Origin: Gammaproteobacteria bacterium (ex Lamellibrachia satsuma)
Lineage (GTDB): Bacteria; Pseudomonadota; Gammaproteobacteria; Chromatiales; Chromatiaceae
DNA: 64,000 nucleotides
Assembly (NCBI GenBank): GCA_019623805.1
Contig: CP053680.1
Location: 2,334,001-2,398,000 of the forward strand
Direction of reading: 5' to 3'
A model generated the notes under the pieces. That model was not told the origin of the DNA. It ran no database searches and saw nothing but the letters and a program-made list of their open reading frames with translations. Below, one piece after another: positions 9,136 to 17,198 of this stretch (position 1 is the stretch's first letter; each line of letters begins with the position of its first letter). Position numbers and translations under genes: made by a program.

Positions 9136-9678
9136 TCAGACTTTTCGACGTCGTGCAAATGAAAGTCCTGCCAGCGCAATACCCATCAATGCAAGCGTTG
9201 CAGGTTCCGGTGCTCCTACGCCGCCGCGGCCAAAGAGCATGATGTTGGAAATTTCATGGTATGAACCATCGTAGTTCCAATCGTAATTAAGCACACCGTC
9301 CTCCAGGAGATAGGCAGACCATTTGATGGTTCTGTCGTTGTTTGGGCCAGTGGCACCATCCTTCAGGACAGCGATCAGATCCTCATAGTCATTCCAGATG
9401 TTGGCGACCAGGGAAAAATCGCCGTCCAGGCCGGTGAAGTCTCCACTCCAGTAGGTGGTATCGACAGGGTCACCAGGCTCCACCTTGTCCAGCTCTGCCC
9501 AGTCATCGAAGCCAAAAAACAGCCCGTCGTTCAGTTTGTCGGCGCTTGCGGCACCACCATCGCCATTGGCGCAGTCAGCAGCTGGGGTGATCCCGCCAAG
9601 ATTGCAGGGGGTAGCATTGATCAAGCCGCTGAAGCCGATTCCCGCTAAAGCAATTATGCCAATTAGTAAACGTTTCAT
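9136..9678 (-). CDS. PEP-CTERM sorting domain protein
   Basis: This 180-residue secreted protein has a signal peptide (MKRLLIGIIALAGIGFSG, cleavage around INA-TP) and a C-terminal PEP-CTERM sorting signal. The signal shows APEP near residue 156, then a hydrophobic stretch TLALMGIALAGLSFA, then the basic tail RRRKV. Exosortase (EpsH/XrtA) would cleave at PEP and deliver the protein to the surface or exopolysaccharide matrix. The middle is acidic and aromatic (DDWAELD, YDWNYDGSYHE), without an enzyme motif I recognise. The start is supported by a GGAGGA Shine-Dalgarno, and a sigma-54-like promoter lies upstream. Exosortase genes are not in this window. Confidence 0.9.
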   Translation of the reverse strand: MKRLLIGIIALAGIGFSGLINATPCNLGGITPAADCANGDGGAASADKLNDGLFFGFDDWAELDKVEPGDPVDTTYWSGDFTGLDGDFSLVANIWNDYEDLIAVLKDGATGPNNDRTIKWSAYLLEDGVLNYDWNYDGSYHEISNIMLFGRGGVGAPEPATLALMGIALAGLSFARRRKV

Positions 9679-9723
9679 AAGCGCGTCCTCCGTATGTTGT
9701 TTTGATTACGCTGCTTATTAACC

Positions 9724-9739
9724 CGCTATTTTCGTGCCA
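9724..9739 (-). promoter_or_regulatory. Sigma-54 (RpoN)-type promoter for the PEP-CTERM gene
   Basis: The minus strand reads TGGCACGAAAATAGCG. This matches the consensus TGGCACG-N4-TTGCW at the -24 GG and -12 GC with exact spacing; the main difference is TAGC for TTGC. The start site would fall near 9713, giving a leader of about 35 nt with a GGAGGA Shine-Dalgarno. RpoN plus PrsK/PrsR control of PEP-CTERM genes is known in other proteobacteria. Confidence 0.65.
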
Positions 9740-9829
9740 TAGAGGATTTTTTCTCTTTGATTCAGTAATTAAGGTCCTGTTGGTGGAGCGTTTAGCCTTT
9801 TTGTTACGGAAAAAACAATCGCGTGAAAA

Positions 9830-9845
9830 TGTGAGCTGCGTCACA
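9830..9845. promoter_or_regulatory. CRP-like palindrome TGTGA-N6-TCACA
   Basis: TGTGAGCTGCGTCACA is a perfect match to the CRP half-sites, with A/T flanks (AAAA before, AAAT after). It lies about 117-130 bp upstream of the sigma-54 start site, the position of an enhancer. It could bind a CRP/Vfr-type regulator or a sigma-54 activator. The rest of 9740-10199 shows no gene. Confidence 0.5.
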
Positions 9846-10199
9846 AATGCCTGTTTTTCCGGGAAGAATTTCTTAATGAGAGGGTGTTTGTTATTGCGCG
9901 AAGAAGCAGGAATAAAATGCGTGGGTTTTGTTTCAGCGGTTACTGCCCATATGGGATGGATTGGCCGGGTGATTAATGTGTAAGAAAGCCCGACATGAAT
10001 TAGGATTGTTGTTCATTCTATCGTGCTTTATTAATGTGTTTATGGGTGGGGTATGGGGCTAACTACCCATTTTAATTAGCAAAAACAGTTCGTTATTAGG
10101 TTTTCTATGTTGCTGGCAGGGGTGTAAGGAAAGCCGACAGGTAGGGGAGAAGGGAAAAGCAGGTGCTTTTGGTGAAAGGGGGGGTATGGCGGGAAATGG

Positions 10200-10952
10200 C
10201 TATTTGAACCGATACCAGATCATGCCCACATACTCATGCATTGCCATTTCAGTTTGCCGGACTGCACGGCCATTGGGTAGGCCGTTAAGCCAGGAGGTTT
10301 TGCCGTCCGGTTTGTAGACGAAACCGGTGGGGGCGGCAATGGCATCGATGCCGTTGCGTGCAAAGGCATCCATTGAGCGGGGCATGTGTGAGGCCGTGGT
10401 CACCAGCAGGATGCGTTTGATGCCGAGCTTCTTGAGCAACTGGGCGGTGAAGCGGGCGTTCTCCCAAGTGGTATGGCTGCGGGGTTCGATATGTTCCACG
10501 GTGACGCCGAACTCGTCGCGCAGGATCTCGGCGGAAATCCTGGCTTCAGCAGTGCCGGAGTAGACTGCATTGCCGCCACTGGGGATCACCGGCAGGCCGG
10601 TTTTATGGGCGAGCCGGGCCGCGTAGCGCAGGCGGAAGAGTACCCGCTGATTGGCGGTGTCGCCGCCATACTCCGGCGCATCGAGATAGCGGCCGCCACC
10701 AAGTACCACGATCGCCTCTGCACCGCTGTTGGCGATCGCTTTGTCGGTCAGTGCAGGATAGCTCTCCAGTCCCGCTGTGAGCAGGCTGGCAGTGATCGGC
10801 AGACTCAACAGCCACTGCAGGAGCAGGGCAAGCACGAACAGTTTGCGGCCCCAGCCGAGGCGCCAGAAGAGCAGGCCGATAAAGCCGAGTAATATCGGCC
10901 CGCCCGGTGGCAGCAGCAGGTGTTCGATGGCCTTGGTGGTGACTACGTCCAT
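10200..10952 (-). CDS. YdcF/ElyC-family DUF218 membrane protein
   Basis: This 250-residue protein has two N-terminal transmembrane segments (about residues 17-33 and 37-58) and a DUF218 domain. Visible DUF218 motifs are AIVVLGGGRY, PVIPSGGNA and TWENARFTAQLL, plus LLVTTASHMPRSM. Family members (ElyC, SanA, YdcF) affect envelope integrity and undecaprenyl carrier use; the activity is not firmly established. As the last gene of the mre-lip cluster, 10 bp after lipA, it fits an envelope role. The operon's 3' end faces the region upstream of the PEP-CTERM gene. Confidence 0.8.
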   Translation of the reverse strand: MDVVTTKAIEHLLLPPGGPILLGFIGLLFWRLGWGRKLFVLALLLQWLLSLPITASLLTAGLESYPALTDKAIANSGAEAIVVLGGGRYLDAPEYGGDTANQRVLFRLRYAARLAHKTGLPVIPSGGNAVYSGTAEARISAEILRDEFGVTVEHIEPRSHTTWENARFTAQLLKKLGIKRILLVTTASHMPRSMDAFARNGIDAIAAPTGFVYKPDGKTSWLNGLPNGRAVRQTEMAMHEYVGMIWYRFK

Positions 10953-10962
10953 AGTTGTGCCG

Positions 10963-11940
10963 CTATCTGTTCAGCAATGGGTTGGCGGCTTGCAGGTCCG
11001 CATGGTAGGAGGAGCGCACCAGCGGGCCGCTGGCGACATTGGTGAATCCCATGGCCTCTCCAGTCTTACGAAGTTCATCGAACTCTTCAGGGGTGACGTA
11101 ACGCTCCACCGGCAGATGGTCCCGGCTGGGCTGCAGGTATTGTCCCAGGGTCAGCATCTCGCAGCCGTGGTCGCGCAGATCCTGCATGACGGCTTCCACT
11201 TCACCGGGTTTCTCCCCCAGACCGAGCATGATGCCGGATTTTGTCGGTACCTCGGGAGAGGCAGTCCTGAATGCCTGCAGCAGTTTCAGGGATCCGGCGT
11301 AATCGGCGCCGGGGCGGGCCTGGCGGTAGAGGCGGGGAACGGTCTCCAGGTTGTGGTTGAAGACGTCCGGCGGGACCTGGGTCAGTCTCTCCAGCGCGAC
11401 TCCCATGCGCCCACGGAAGTCCGGCACCAGCACCTCGATACGGGTTTCAGGCATCCGCGCGCGTACCGCTTTTATGCAGTCGCGGTAGTGTCCTGCACCG
11501 CCATCACGCAGGTCGTCCCGGTCCACTGAGGTGATGACCACATACTTCAGGGCCATGGCTTCGATCGCCTCTGCCAGTTGGTCCGGTTCATCGGTGTTCA
11601 ACGGCTGAGGTTTGCCGTGGGCCACATCGCAAAAGGGACAGCGCCGGGTGCAGATGTCCCCCATGATCATGAAGGTGGCTGTACCGTGTTCGAAGCACTC
11701 CCCCAGGTTGGGGCAGGCCGCCTCCTCGCAGACCGAGCTCAGGCCCCGTTCCCGCAGGATACGGCGGATCCTGCTGACTTGTCGGCCCAGCGGCGCTTTG
11801 GCGCGGATCCATTTCGGTTTGCGCAGCAGTTCGTCCCGCGATTCCACCTTGACGGGAATGCGGGCGAGCTTTGCCTCGCCGCGTTGGTGGCTGTCGGGTT
11901 TAGAGCGGGAGGGGGGCTGGTACCCTTTCTGGTCTCTCAT
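10963..11940 (-). CDS. lipA: Lipoyl synthase
   Basis: This 325-residue radical-SAM enzyme has both Fe-S motifs: the auxiliary cluster [12 protein letters not shown] (CX4CX5C) and the radical-SAM cluster CTRRCPFC (CX3CX2C). It inserts two sulfurs into protein-bound octanoyl groups to make lipoate for pyruvate and 2-oxoglutarate dehydrogenases and the glycine cleavage system. Its ATG shares one base with the lipB stop (TGATG), indicating translational coupling. Length is normal (E. coli 321). Confidence 0.97.
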   Translation of the reverse strand: MRDQKGYQPPSRSKPDSHQRGEAKLARIPVKVESRDELLRKPKWIRAKAPLGRQVSRIRRILRERGLSSVCEEAACPNLGECFEHGTATFMIMGDICTRRCPFCDVAHGKPQPLNTDEPDQLAEAIEAMALKYVVITSVDRDDLRDGGAGHYRDCIKAVRARMPETRIEVLVPDFRGRMGVALERLTQVPPDVFNHNLETVPRLYRQARPGADYAGSLKLLQAFRTASPEVPTKSGIMLGLGEKPGEVEAVMQDLRDHGCEMLTLGQYLQPSRDHLPVERYVTPEEFDELRKTGEAMGFTNVASGPLVRSSYHADLQAANPLLNR

Positions 11941-12584
11941 CAGGATTGTGTTGGTTCGTAAAAATCCGCAGTGTAACCTAAACCTGACGCCAGATGTTTC
12001 GCCAAATCCCGGCCAAGGGTGGGGATGTCGGTGGTCCCGTTCAAGTCTGCCAGTTGAGTTACCGTCAGGCCGGGGTGGCCGCAGGGGTTGATGCGGCTGA
12101 ACGGCTCCAGATCCATATCCACGTTGAGACTGAGCCCATGAAAGCTGCAGCCGTGCCTTACCCTCAGGCCAAGGGCGGCGATCTTGCTGTCATCGACGTA
12201 GACACCGGGGGCATCTGAGCGGGCGGCAGCATCTATCCCCTGGGTGGCCAGCAGATCGATAACGCCCTGTTCCAGCAGTGATACCAAGGCACGTACCCCG
12301 ATCTTGGCGCGCCGCAGATCGAGCATCAGGTAGGCGATCAACTGACCGGGGGCGTGATAGGTAACCTGCCCTCCACGGTCGCTTTTGATGATGGGGATGG
12401 TGCCGGGGCGAAGCAGGTGCTCCGGTTTGCCGGCCTGGCCGAGGGTGAATACCGGCGGGTGTTGCAGTAACCAGAGTTCATCGCGGCTTTTTGCATCCCG
12501 GCTGTCGGTGTAGTCCTTCATGGCCTGCCAGGTGGTTTCGTAGGGCTGCAGGCCAAGTTGGCGGATCAGGAGGGATTTGCTCAC
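11940..12584 (-). CDS. lipB: Octanoyltransferase LipB
   Basis: This 214-residue protein transfers octanoate from acyl carrier protein to lipoyl domains. Visible family motifs are [15 protein letters not shown] (substrate pocket), KIAALGLRV (catalytic lysine) and RINPCG (catalytic cysteine). It is coupled to lipA by a one-base overlap and follows ybeD by 3 bp, the order seen in E. coli. Confidence 0.96.
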   Translation of the reverse strand: MSKSLLIRQLGLQPYETTWQAMKDYTDSRDAKSRDELWLLQHPPVFTLGQAGKPEHLLRPGTIPIIKSDRGGQVTYHAPGQLIAYLMLDLRRAKIGVRALVSLLEQGVIDLLATQGIDAAARSDAPGVYVDDSKIAALGLRVRHGCSFHGLSLNVDMDLEPFSRINPCGHPGLTVTQLADLNGTTDIPTLGRDLAKHLASGLGYTADFYEPTQS

Positions 12585-12587
12585 AGG

Positions 12588-12875
12588 TTAGAGCGCCATC
12601 ACGACCTTTTCATGGGCGCTGAGGTCGAGATAGATGGCATCCAGTTGATCCTTGCTGCTGGCCTGTATGGTGACGGTGACTGAAACCCACTTTCCCCCCT
12701 TGCTGGAACGTGATTTGACCGCACCCTCATGGAGGTTGGGGACGTGGTTCCTGATCATCTCAACCACCAGCAGGTCGAAGCCGGGTTCTGCCCGGCCCAT
12801 AGTCTTGATGGAAAAATCACAGGGGAACTCCAGCAGCGTCTCTGTCTCTTGTTCGTTATTCATCATTCCAGCCAT
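12588..12875 (-). CDS. ybeD: YbeD-family (DUF493) protein
   Basis: This is a small protein of 91-95 residues of the DUF493/UPF0250 family, with an ACT-like fold predicted. The conserved LLEFPCDFSIKTMG start and the SSKGGKWVSVTVTI core are visible. Function is not established; it sits between dacA and lipB in gammaproteobacteria, as here. Starts are possible at 12875 (overlapping dacA by 13 bp), 12866 or 12863. The last would give a one-base TGATG overlap with dacA and fits the E. coli length best. Confidence 0.88.
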   Translation of the reverse strand: MAGMMNNEQETETLLEFPCDFSIKTMGRAEPGFDLLVVEMIRNHVPNLHEGAVKSRSSKGGKWVSVTVTIQASSKDQLDAIYLDLSAHEKVVMAL

Positions 12876-14017
12876 AACAGGGCGCTGTCTTTGGCTTGCT
12901 GCCAGAGACTGCCCTCCGGGATTTCGTCAAGTGCAATCAATGGAACATTGGCAACCTCTTCGTTATCCAACGTGATGCTGACCCGCCCAAGTTCCGCCCC
13001 CTTGTGGATCGGCGCCATAATCTTCGGATTCACCTCCATACGGGCGCTCAGGTTTTTGTACTGCTTGCGGGGAATAGTGACTTTCAGGTCGCTGCCCAGT
13101 CCCAAGGGCAATGATTCGCGATCGCCTTTCCAGATGCGTACCCGGTTGAGCACATCCCCCGTGCCATAAAGTTTATGTGTCTCATAGAAGCGAAAGCCGT
13201 AGTTGAGCAGGGACTGACTTTCACTGGCCCGGATTTTTATGCTGTTGGTACCCATTACCACCGAGACCAGGCGCATCTCTTCGCGTTTGGCCGATGCAAC
13301 AAGACAATAACCGGCGGCTTTCGTGTAGCCGGTTTTCATGCCGTCCACACTCTTGTCCCGCCACAGCAGTTTGTTGCGATTGTGCTGCTTGATCTTATTG
13401 AAGAGAAAGGATTTCTCTCCATACCACTCATAGTATTCCGGAAACTCCCTGATCGTGGCAATGGCAACCTTGGCGATGTCCTCGGGGGTTGTGTAGTGAT
13501 CATCGTCCGGCAGGCCCGTGCTATTGACAAAATGGCTGTCGAGCATGCCCAGGCGCTGGGCGTGATTGTTCATTACTTCAGCAAAGGTGGATTCACTGCC
13601 GGCGATGTGTTCCGCCAGCGACACGCAGGCATCGTTGCCGGACTGGATGATCATGCCCATGATCAAGTCCTCTAGACTGACTCGCTTGCCCACTTCAATG
13701 AACATCTTTGAACCGCCGGTGCGCCAGGCCTTTTCGCTGATCAATACTTCCTCGTCCAGGCGGATATTGCCCTCCTTGAGTTCGCGGAAAACAGCATAGG
13801 CTGTCATGATCTTGGTCAGACTGGCGGGTTCGAGTCGTTGCCCTGCGTTTTTGTTCGCCAATATTTTGCCGGAGTCAAAGTCGATCAGCAGATAGCCGCT
13901 GGCAGTGAGCTTCGGCGGTGTTGGGATCGGCTGCTTGGCAAGTGCGGCATTGGCCGGGATGAGCCAGCAGAGGATCAGGATATAGAACAGGGAGAGTCTT
14001 GAAAACTTCGCAGACAT
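12863..14017 (-). CDS. dacA: D-alanyl-D-alanine carboxypeptidase (PBP5/6 type)
   Basis: This 384-residue periplasmic penicillin-binding protein has a signal peptide ending near ANAALA. Catalytic motifs are S66-L-T-K69, S126-G-N128 and K228-T-G230. A C-terminal beta-sandwich domain and an amphipathic membrane anchor (EGSLWQQAKDSALLWLE) follow. It trims the terminal D-Ala from peptidoglycan pentapeptides. It is separated from rlpA upstream by 180 bp containing a long inverted repeat, the largest break in the cluster, and may have its own promoter there. Confidence 0.95.
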   Translation of the reverse strand: MSAKFSRLSLFYILILCWLIPANAALAKQPIPTPPKLTASGYLLIDFDSGKILANKNAGQRLEPASLTKIMTAYAVFRELKEGNIRLDEEVLISEKAWRTGGSKMFIEVGKRVSLEDLIMGMIIQSGNDACVSLAEHIAGSESTFAEVMNNHAQRLGMLDSHFVNSTGLPDDDHYTTPEDIAKVAIATIREFPEYYEWYGEKSFLFNKIKQHNRNKLLWRDKSVDGMKTGYTKAAGYCLVASAKREEMRLVSVVMGTNSIKIRASESQSLLNYGFRFYETHKLYGTGDVLNRVRIWKGDRESLPLGLGSDLKVTIPRKQYKNLSARMEVNPKIMAPIHKGAELGRVSITLDNEEVANVPLIALDEIPEGSLWQQAKDSALLWLE

Positions 14018-14043
14018 GGGGTTTCCGGGTTTGTGAATTGGGA

Positions 14044-14117
14044 GGGGTCGGAGTCAAATTTGATGGGTATTGCGGCGGTGAAACCTTGTTGCTTCAATCA
14101 AATTTGACTCCGACCCC
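14044..14117. repeat. REP-like hairpin with perfect 21-bp inverted repeat
   Basis: The left arm (14044-14064, starting GGGGTCGGAGTCAAATTTGA) and right arm (14097-14117) are perfect complements around a 32-base loop. The GGGGTCGGAGTCAAATTTGA core resembles REP/transposase-associated palindromes common in gammaproteobacteria (recalled, not searched). It lies between rlpA and dacA inside the operon. Confidence 0.85.
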
Positions 14118-14197
14118 TATGGAAAATTTGGCCAATAAATTGATCCGCTATTTTATAGACTGCGGAACAGGACGCAAACCAATGCGGGTGGATGTAT

Positions 14198-15028
14198 CTA
14201 CTGGATCACCACATGGGTGTCCCTGATGCCCAGCCCGTCGAGACGTCTGCTCAGGCTGTCGGCGCCATCCACGCCGGAAATCGGGCCAACCTGAACCCGG
14301 TAGACCAGTTGATCGGCGCTTCTGCCCTCCAGCACCCGTACATTGGTGTCGAGATCGTTTTGCAGTCGGGACTGCAGCCGGTTGGCATTATCCCGGCTGC
14401 CGAAGGCCCCGACCTGGAGATAGAGACGAGTTGCCTCTGATGCTACGGATTCGACCGGTGACGCCGGTGAAGTTTCCGGTTCGCCCGGCGTGAGCGCACG
14501 CACCTCCACCAGACCGGTGCCACTGCCAATGATGCCGAGCTTGTGGGCTACGGTGTAGGAGAGATCGATCAGCCGGTTGTCGTGAAAAGGACCCCGGTCG
14601 TTGATTTTGAGCACGACACTGCGGTTGTTACGCAGATTGGTGACACGGGCATAGGTTGGCAGCGGCAGGGTTTTGTGGGCTGCGGTCATGCCGTACATAT
14701 TATAGGTTTCGCCGCTGCTGGTGAGCCGGCCATGGAATTTTTTGCCGTACCAGGAGGCGATGCCCCGTTCCTGATAGTTCTTGCTGCTCTGCTTGGTGTA
14801 GTAACGCTTGCCGCGTACTACATAGGAGCTGGGGTTGCCGTAGCGGCTGCGGCTTTCGAATTTCGGCACCGCGTCGGGAATGCTGTCGATATCCACCGGC
14901 GGGGCAGCCGACGGGCCGCTGTCGACGATATCCTGCTCGATAATGGAGGGGCCGATGGAGCAGCCGCCCAGCGCCGCGAGCAGGCTGAGGCCAGCGAGGT
15001 TGATGGTCGTGTGCTGAGTGCGCCTCAT
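14198..15028 (-). CDS. rlpA: Septal-ring lytic transglycosylase RlpA with SPOR domain
   Basis: This 276-residue lipoprotein has a lipobox LGGC (Cys23), a double-psi beta-barrel transglycosylase domain around residues 88-180 (GIASWYGKKFHG, TAAHKTLPLPT, NDRGPF) and a C-terminal SPOR domain (YLQVGAFGSRDNANRL, residues about 203-275) that binds denuded septal glycan. RlpA cleaves naked glycan strands at division sites. It lies between mltB and dacA in the shape/division cluster. Confidence 0.93.
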   Translation of the reverse strand: MRRTQHTTINLAGLSLLAALGGCSIGPSIIEQDIVDSGPSAAPPVDIDSIPDAVPKFESRSRYGNPSSYVVRGKRYYTKQSSKNYQERGIASWYGKKFHGRLTSSGETYNMYGMTAAHKTLPLPTYARVTNLRNNRSVVLKINDRGPFHDNRLIDLSYTVAHKLGIIGSGTGLVEVRALTPGEPETSPASPVESVASEATRLYLQVGAFGSRDNANRLQSRLQNDLDTNVRVLEGRSADQLVYRVQVGPISGVDGADSLSRRLDGLGIRDTHVVIQ

Positions 15029-15050
15029 GATTCAATACCCATCCTGTCGT

Positions 15051-16067
15051 CTAAGTTGCTGGCGGGGGTGCGCCCATGGCAGCCTGACGGGCCGCCTTGA
15101 TCTCCTGACTGAGCTGGTAGACTGCCATTGCATAGAGATTGCTGTGATTGTAGCGGGTAATGACGTAAAAGTTATGCAGCCCGAACCAATATTCGTCCCC
15201 GTGTTTGCCTTTTAGCAGGATCAGGCTCGCCAGCGCCTCCGGTTCAGGCAGCATCAAACCGTCTGGCCGCAGGCCGGATGCCATCAGTTCAGAGACCGCT
15301 ATGCTGGGTTTCATCCCCGCCTGAACATATTTCTCATGGTGCTCCTCGCTCCTGGCCTGCTGGGTGACCATCTCGCCCCGCCGCCAGCCGTGGCGTTTGA
15401 AATAGTTGGCCACACTGCCGATCACGTCGGCATCGCTATTGTGCAGATCGCGCTTGCCGTCCCCGTCGAAGTCCACTGCGTAATTCCGATAGCTGCTGGA
15501 GATGAACTGGGGTTTACCCATTGCGCCTGCGTAGGAGCCCTTGGCGGTTGCCGGATCGATATCCTCCTCCCGGCTGAGCAGAAGAAACTCCACCAGTTCA
15601 CTGCGAAAGAACTTGGCACGCTTGGGATAACCGAAGGCGAGGGTGGTGAGGGAGTCAATTACCCGGTAACGGCCGGTGTGCGCGCCGTAACGGGTCTCCA
15701 CACCAATGATGGCAACCATGATCTCCGGCGGTACCCCATAGATCTTTTCTGCCCGTTCAAGCAGTGCTTGGTGTTCTTTCCAGAATTTCACCCCGCCATC
15801 GATGCGGCCTTTTTTTAGAAAGATGGGACGATAGTCGCGCCACTCCTTCGATTCCGCCGGACGGGTGATCGCCTTGATAATGTCTTCCCGAAAGCGGGTT
15901 CCGCCGAGCAGATCCTCCAGTTTCTCAGCGGAAAAACCGTGTTTCTCAGCCATCTCGGCAGCAAACGCCTTAAACGTTCCGCGAGGGATGCTGTCGGCGC
16001 CTTGGGCGCTGGAGACGGCGAGAGTAATCAGCAGGCTGGTACAGAGTATTCTGAGTGTCTGTTTCAT
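15051..16067 (-). CDS. mltB: Lytic murein transglycosylase B
   Basis: This 338-residue protein has a cleavable signal peptide (SSAQGA) and no lipobox, so it is a soluble, Slt35-like MltB. The catalytic glutamate is E124 in IGVETRYG. Other SLT/MltB motifs are GSYAGAMGKPQF, DFDGDGKRDL and YFKRHGW. It cleaves MurNAc-GlcNAc bonds to form 1,6-anhydro ends, which feed the recycling pathway that includes MurU. It starts 3 bp after rodA, so the two are coupled. Confidence 0.93.
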   Translation of the reverse strand: MKQTLRILCTSLLITLAVSSAQGADSIPRGTFKAFAAEMAEKHGFSAEKLEDLLGGTRFREDIIKAITRPAESKEWRDYRPIFLKKGRIDGGVKFWKEHQALLERAEKIYGVPPEIMVAIIGVETRYGAHTGRYRVIDSLTTLAFGYPKRAKFFRSELVEFLLLSREEDIDPATAKGSYAGAMGKPQFISSSYRNYAVDFDGDGKRDLHNSDADVIGSVANYFKRHGWRRGEMVTQQARSEEHHEKYVQAGMKPSIAVSELMASGLRPDGLMLPEPEALASLILLKGKHGDEYWFGLHNFYVITRYNHSNLYAMAVYQLSQEIKAARQAAMGAPPPAT

Positions 16068-16070
16068 GTG

Positions 16071-17198
16071 TCAGGTCGGCAAAAGTTTGCGATGAGTGTG
16101 GATGGACATGAGGATACCGAACCCGGCGAGAATGGTCACCAGTGAAGTCCCTCCATAGCTGATCAGTGGCAGCGGCACACCCACCACAGGAAGAACGCCG
16201 GATACCATGCCGATGTTGACGAAAAGATAGACGAAAAAGACCAGAGTCAATGCGCCGCCCAACAATCGGCTAAAGGTGTCCTGAGCCTGGGTGGCGATAT
16301 AGAGTCCCCGCAGGATGATGAAAAAATAGAGGGCCAGCAGGGCGGCTACGCCGATCAGTCCGAACTCTTCGGAGATGACGGCGAAGACGAAATCTGTGTG
16401 GCGTTCGGGCAGGAACTCCAGGTGGGACTGGGTGCCGTTGAGCCAGCCCTTGCCTGTCAGTCCGCCGGAGCCTATGGCTATCTTCGACTGGATAATATGG
16501 TAACCCGCGCCTAGTGGATCGTTCTCCGGGTTGAGGAAGGTAAGCACCCGTCGTTTCTGATACTCGTGCATGAAAAACCAGATTACCGGCCCCAGCGCCG
16601 CCATGGAGACGGCAAACATGCTGATCAGCTGCCAGCCGATGCCGGCGAGGAAGAGGATGAAGACTCCCGCGCTGGCTACCAGCAGGGCCGTGCCCAAGTC
16701 GGGCTGCTTGGCTATCAGCAGGACCGGGATCAGGGTCATGATAGCGGCGGCCAGCAGGCGCCGCCGTTTCGGCGGCAGGCGTTTCTCCGCCAGATACCAG
16801 GCGATCATCATGGGCAGGGCCAGCTTCATCATCTCTGAGGGTTGAAAGCGGAAGAAGCCGAGATCGAGCCAGCGTTGAGCCCCCTTGCCGGTCTGGCCGA
16901 AGAAGATGACCGCCACCAGCATCAGTACCCCTGCGATATAGAGCCAGGGCGACCAGCGACGCAGGTGGGTGATGTGTATCTGGGCCAAAATGATCATGAC
17001 ACCAAAAGCGATGCCCAGGCGGACCAGTTGGCGTTGGATCAATGCCAACTCCTGATCCCCCGCGCTGTAGAGGATGAGTAGCCCCACTCCACTGAGCAGC
17101 ATCAGGCCGGTAAGCAGTGGCAGATCCAGGTGAAGCCAGGCCAGCAGGCCTGTAGGCCGGGCGGGTTGCGACTCCTGGGTAAAGGATATGCCGGTCAC
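16071..17198 (-). CDS. rodA: Rod-shape SEDS glycosyltransferase RodA
   Basis: This 375-residue SEDS-family inner-membrane protein has about ten hydrophobic segments. Conserved features are FQPSEMMKL, LGAGYHIIQSKIAIGSGG, FLPERHTDFVFAV and PLPLISYGGTS, which include the catalytic-loop region. It polymerises lipid II glycan in the elongasome together with PBP2. Its ATG overlaps the mrdA stop by 4 bp (ATGA). Confidence 0.97.
   Translation of the reverse strand: MTGISFTQESQPARPTGLLAWLHLDLPLLTGLMLLSGVGLLILYSAGDQELALIQRQLVRLGIAFGVMIILAQIHITHLRRWSPWLYIAGVLMLVAVIFFGQTGKGAQRWLDLGFFRFQPSEMMKLALPMMIAWYLAEKRLPPKRRRLLAAAIMTLIPVLLIAKQPDLGTALLVASAGVFILFLAGIGWQLISMFAVSMAALGPVIWFFMHEYQKRRVLTFLNPENDPLGAGYHIIQSKIAIGSGGLTGKGWLNGTQSHLEFLPERHTDFVFAVISEEFGLIGVAALLALYFFIILRGLYIATQAQDTFSRLLGGALTLVFFVYLFVNIGMVSGVLPVVGVPLPLISYGGTSLVTILAGFGILMSIHTHRKLLPT

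Noticed and set aside
9947..9956. CCCATATGGG palindrome
   Set aside because: Too short, and not positioned relative to a promoter.
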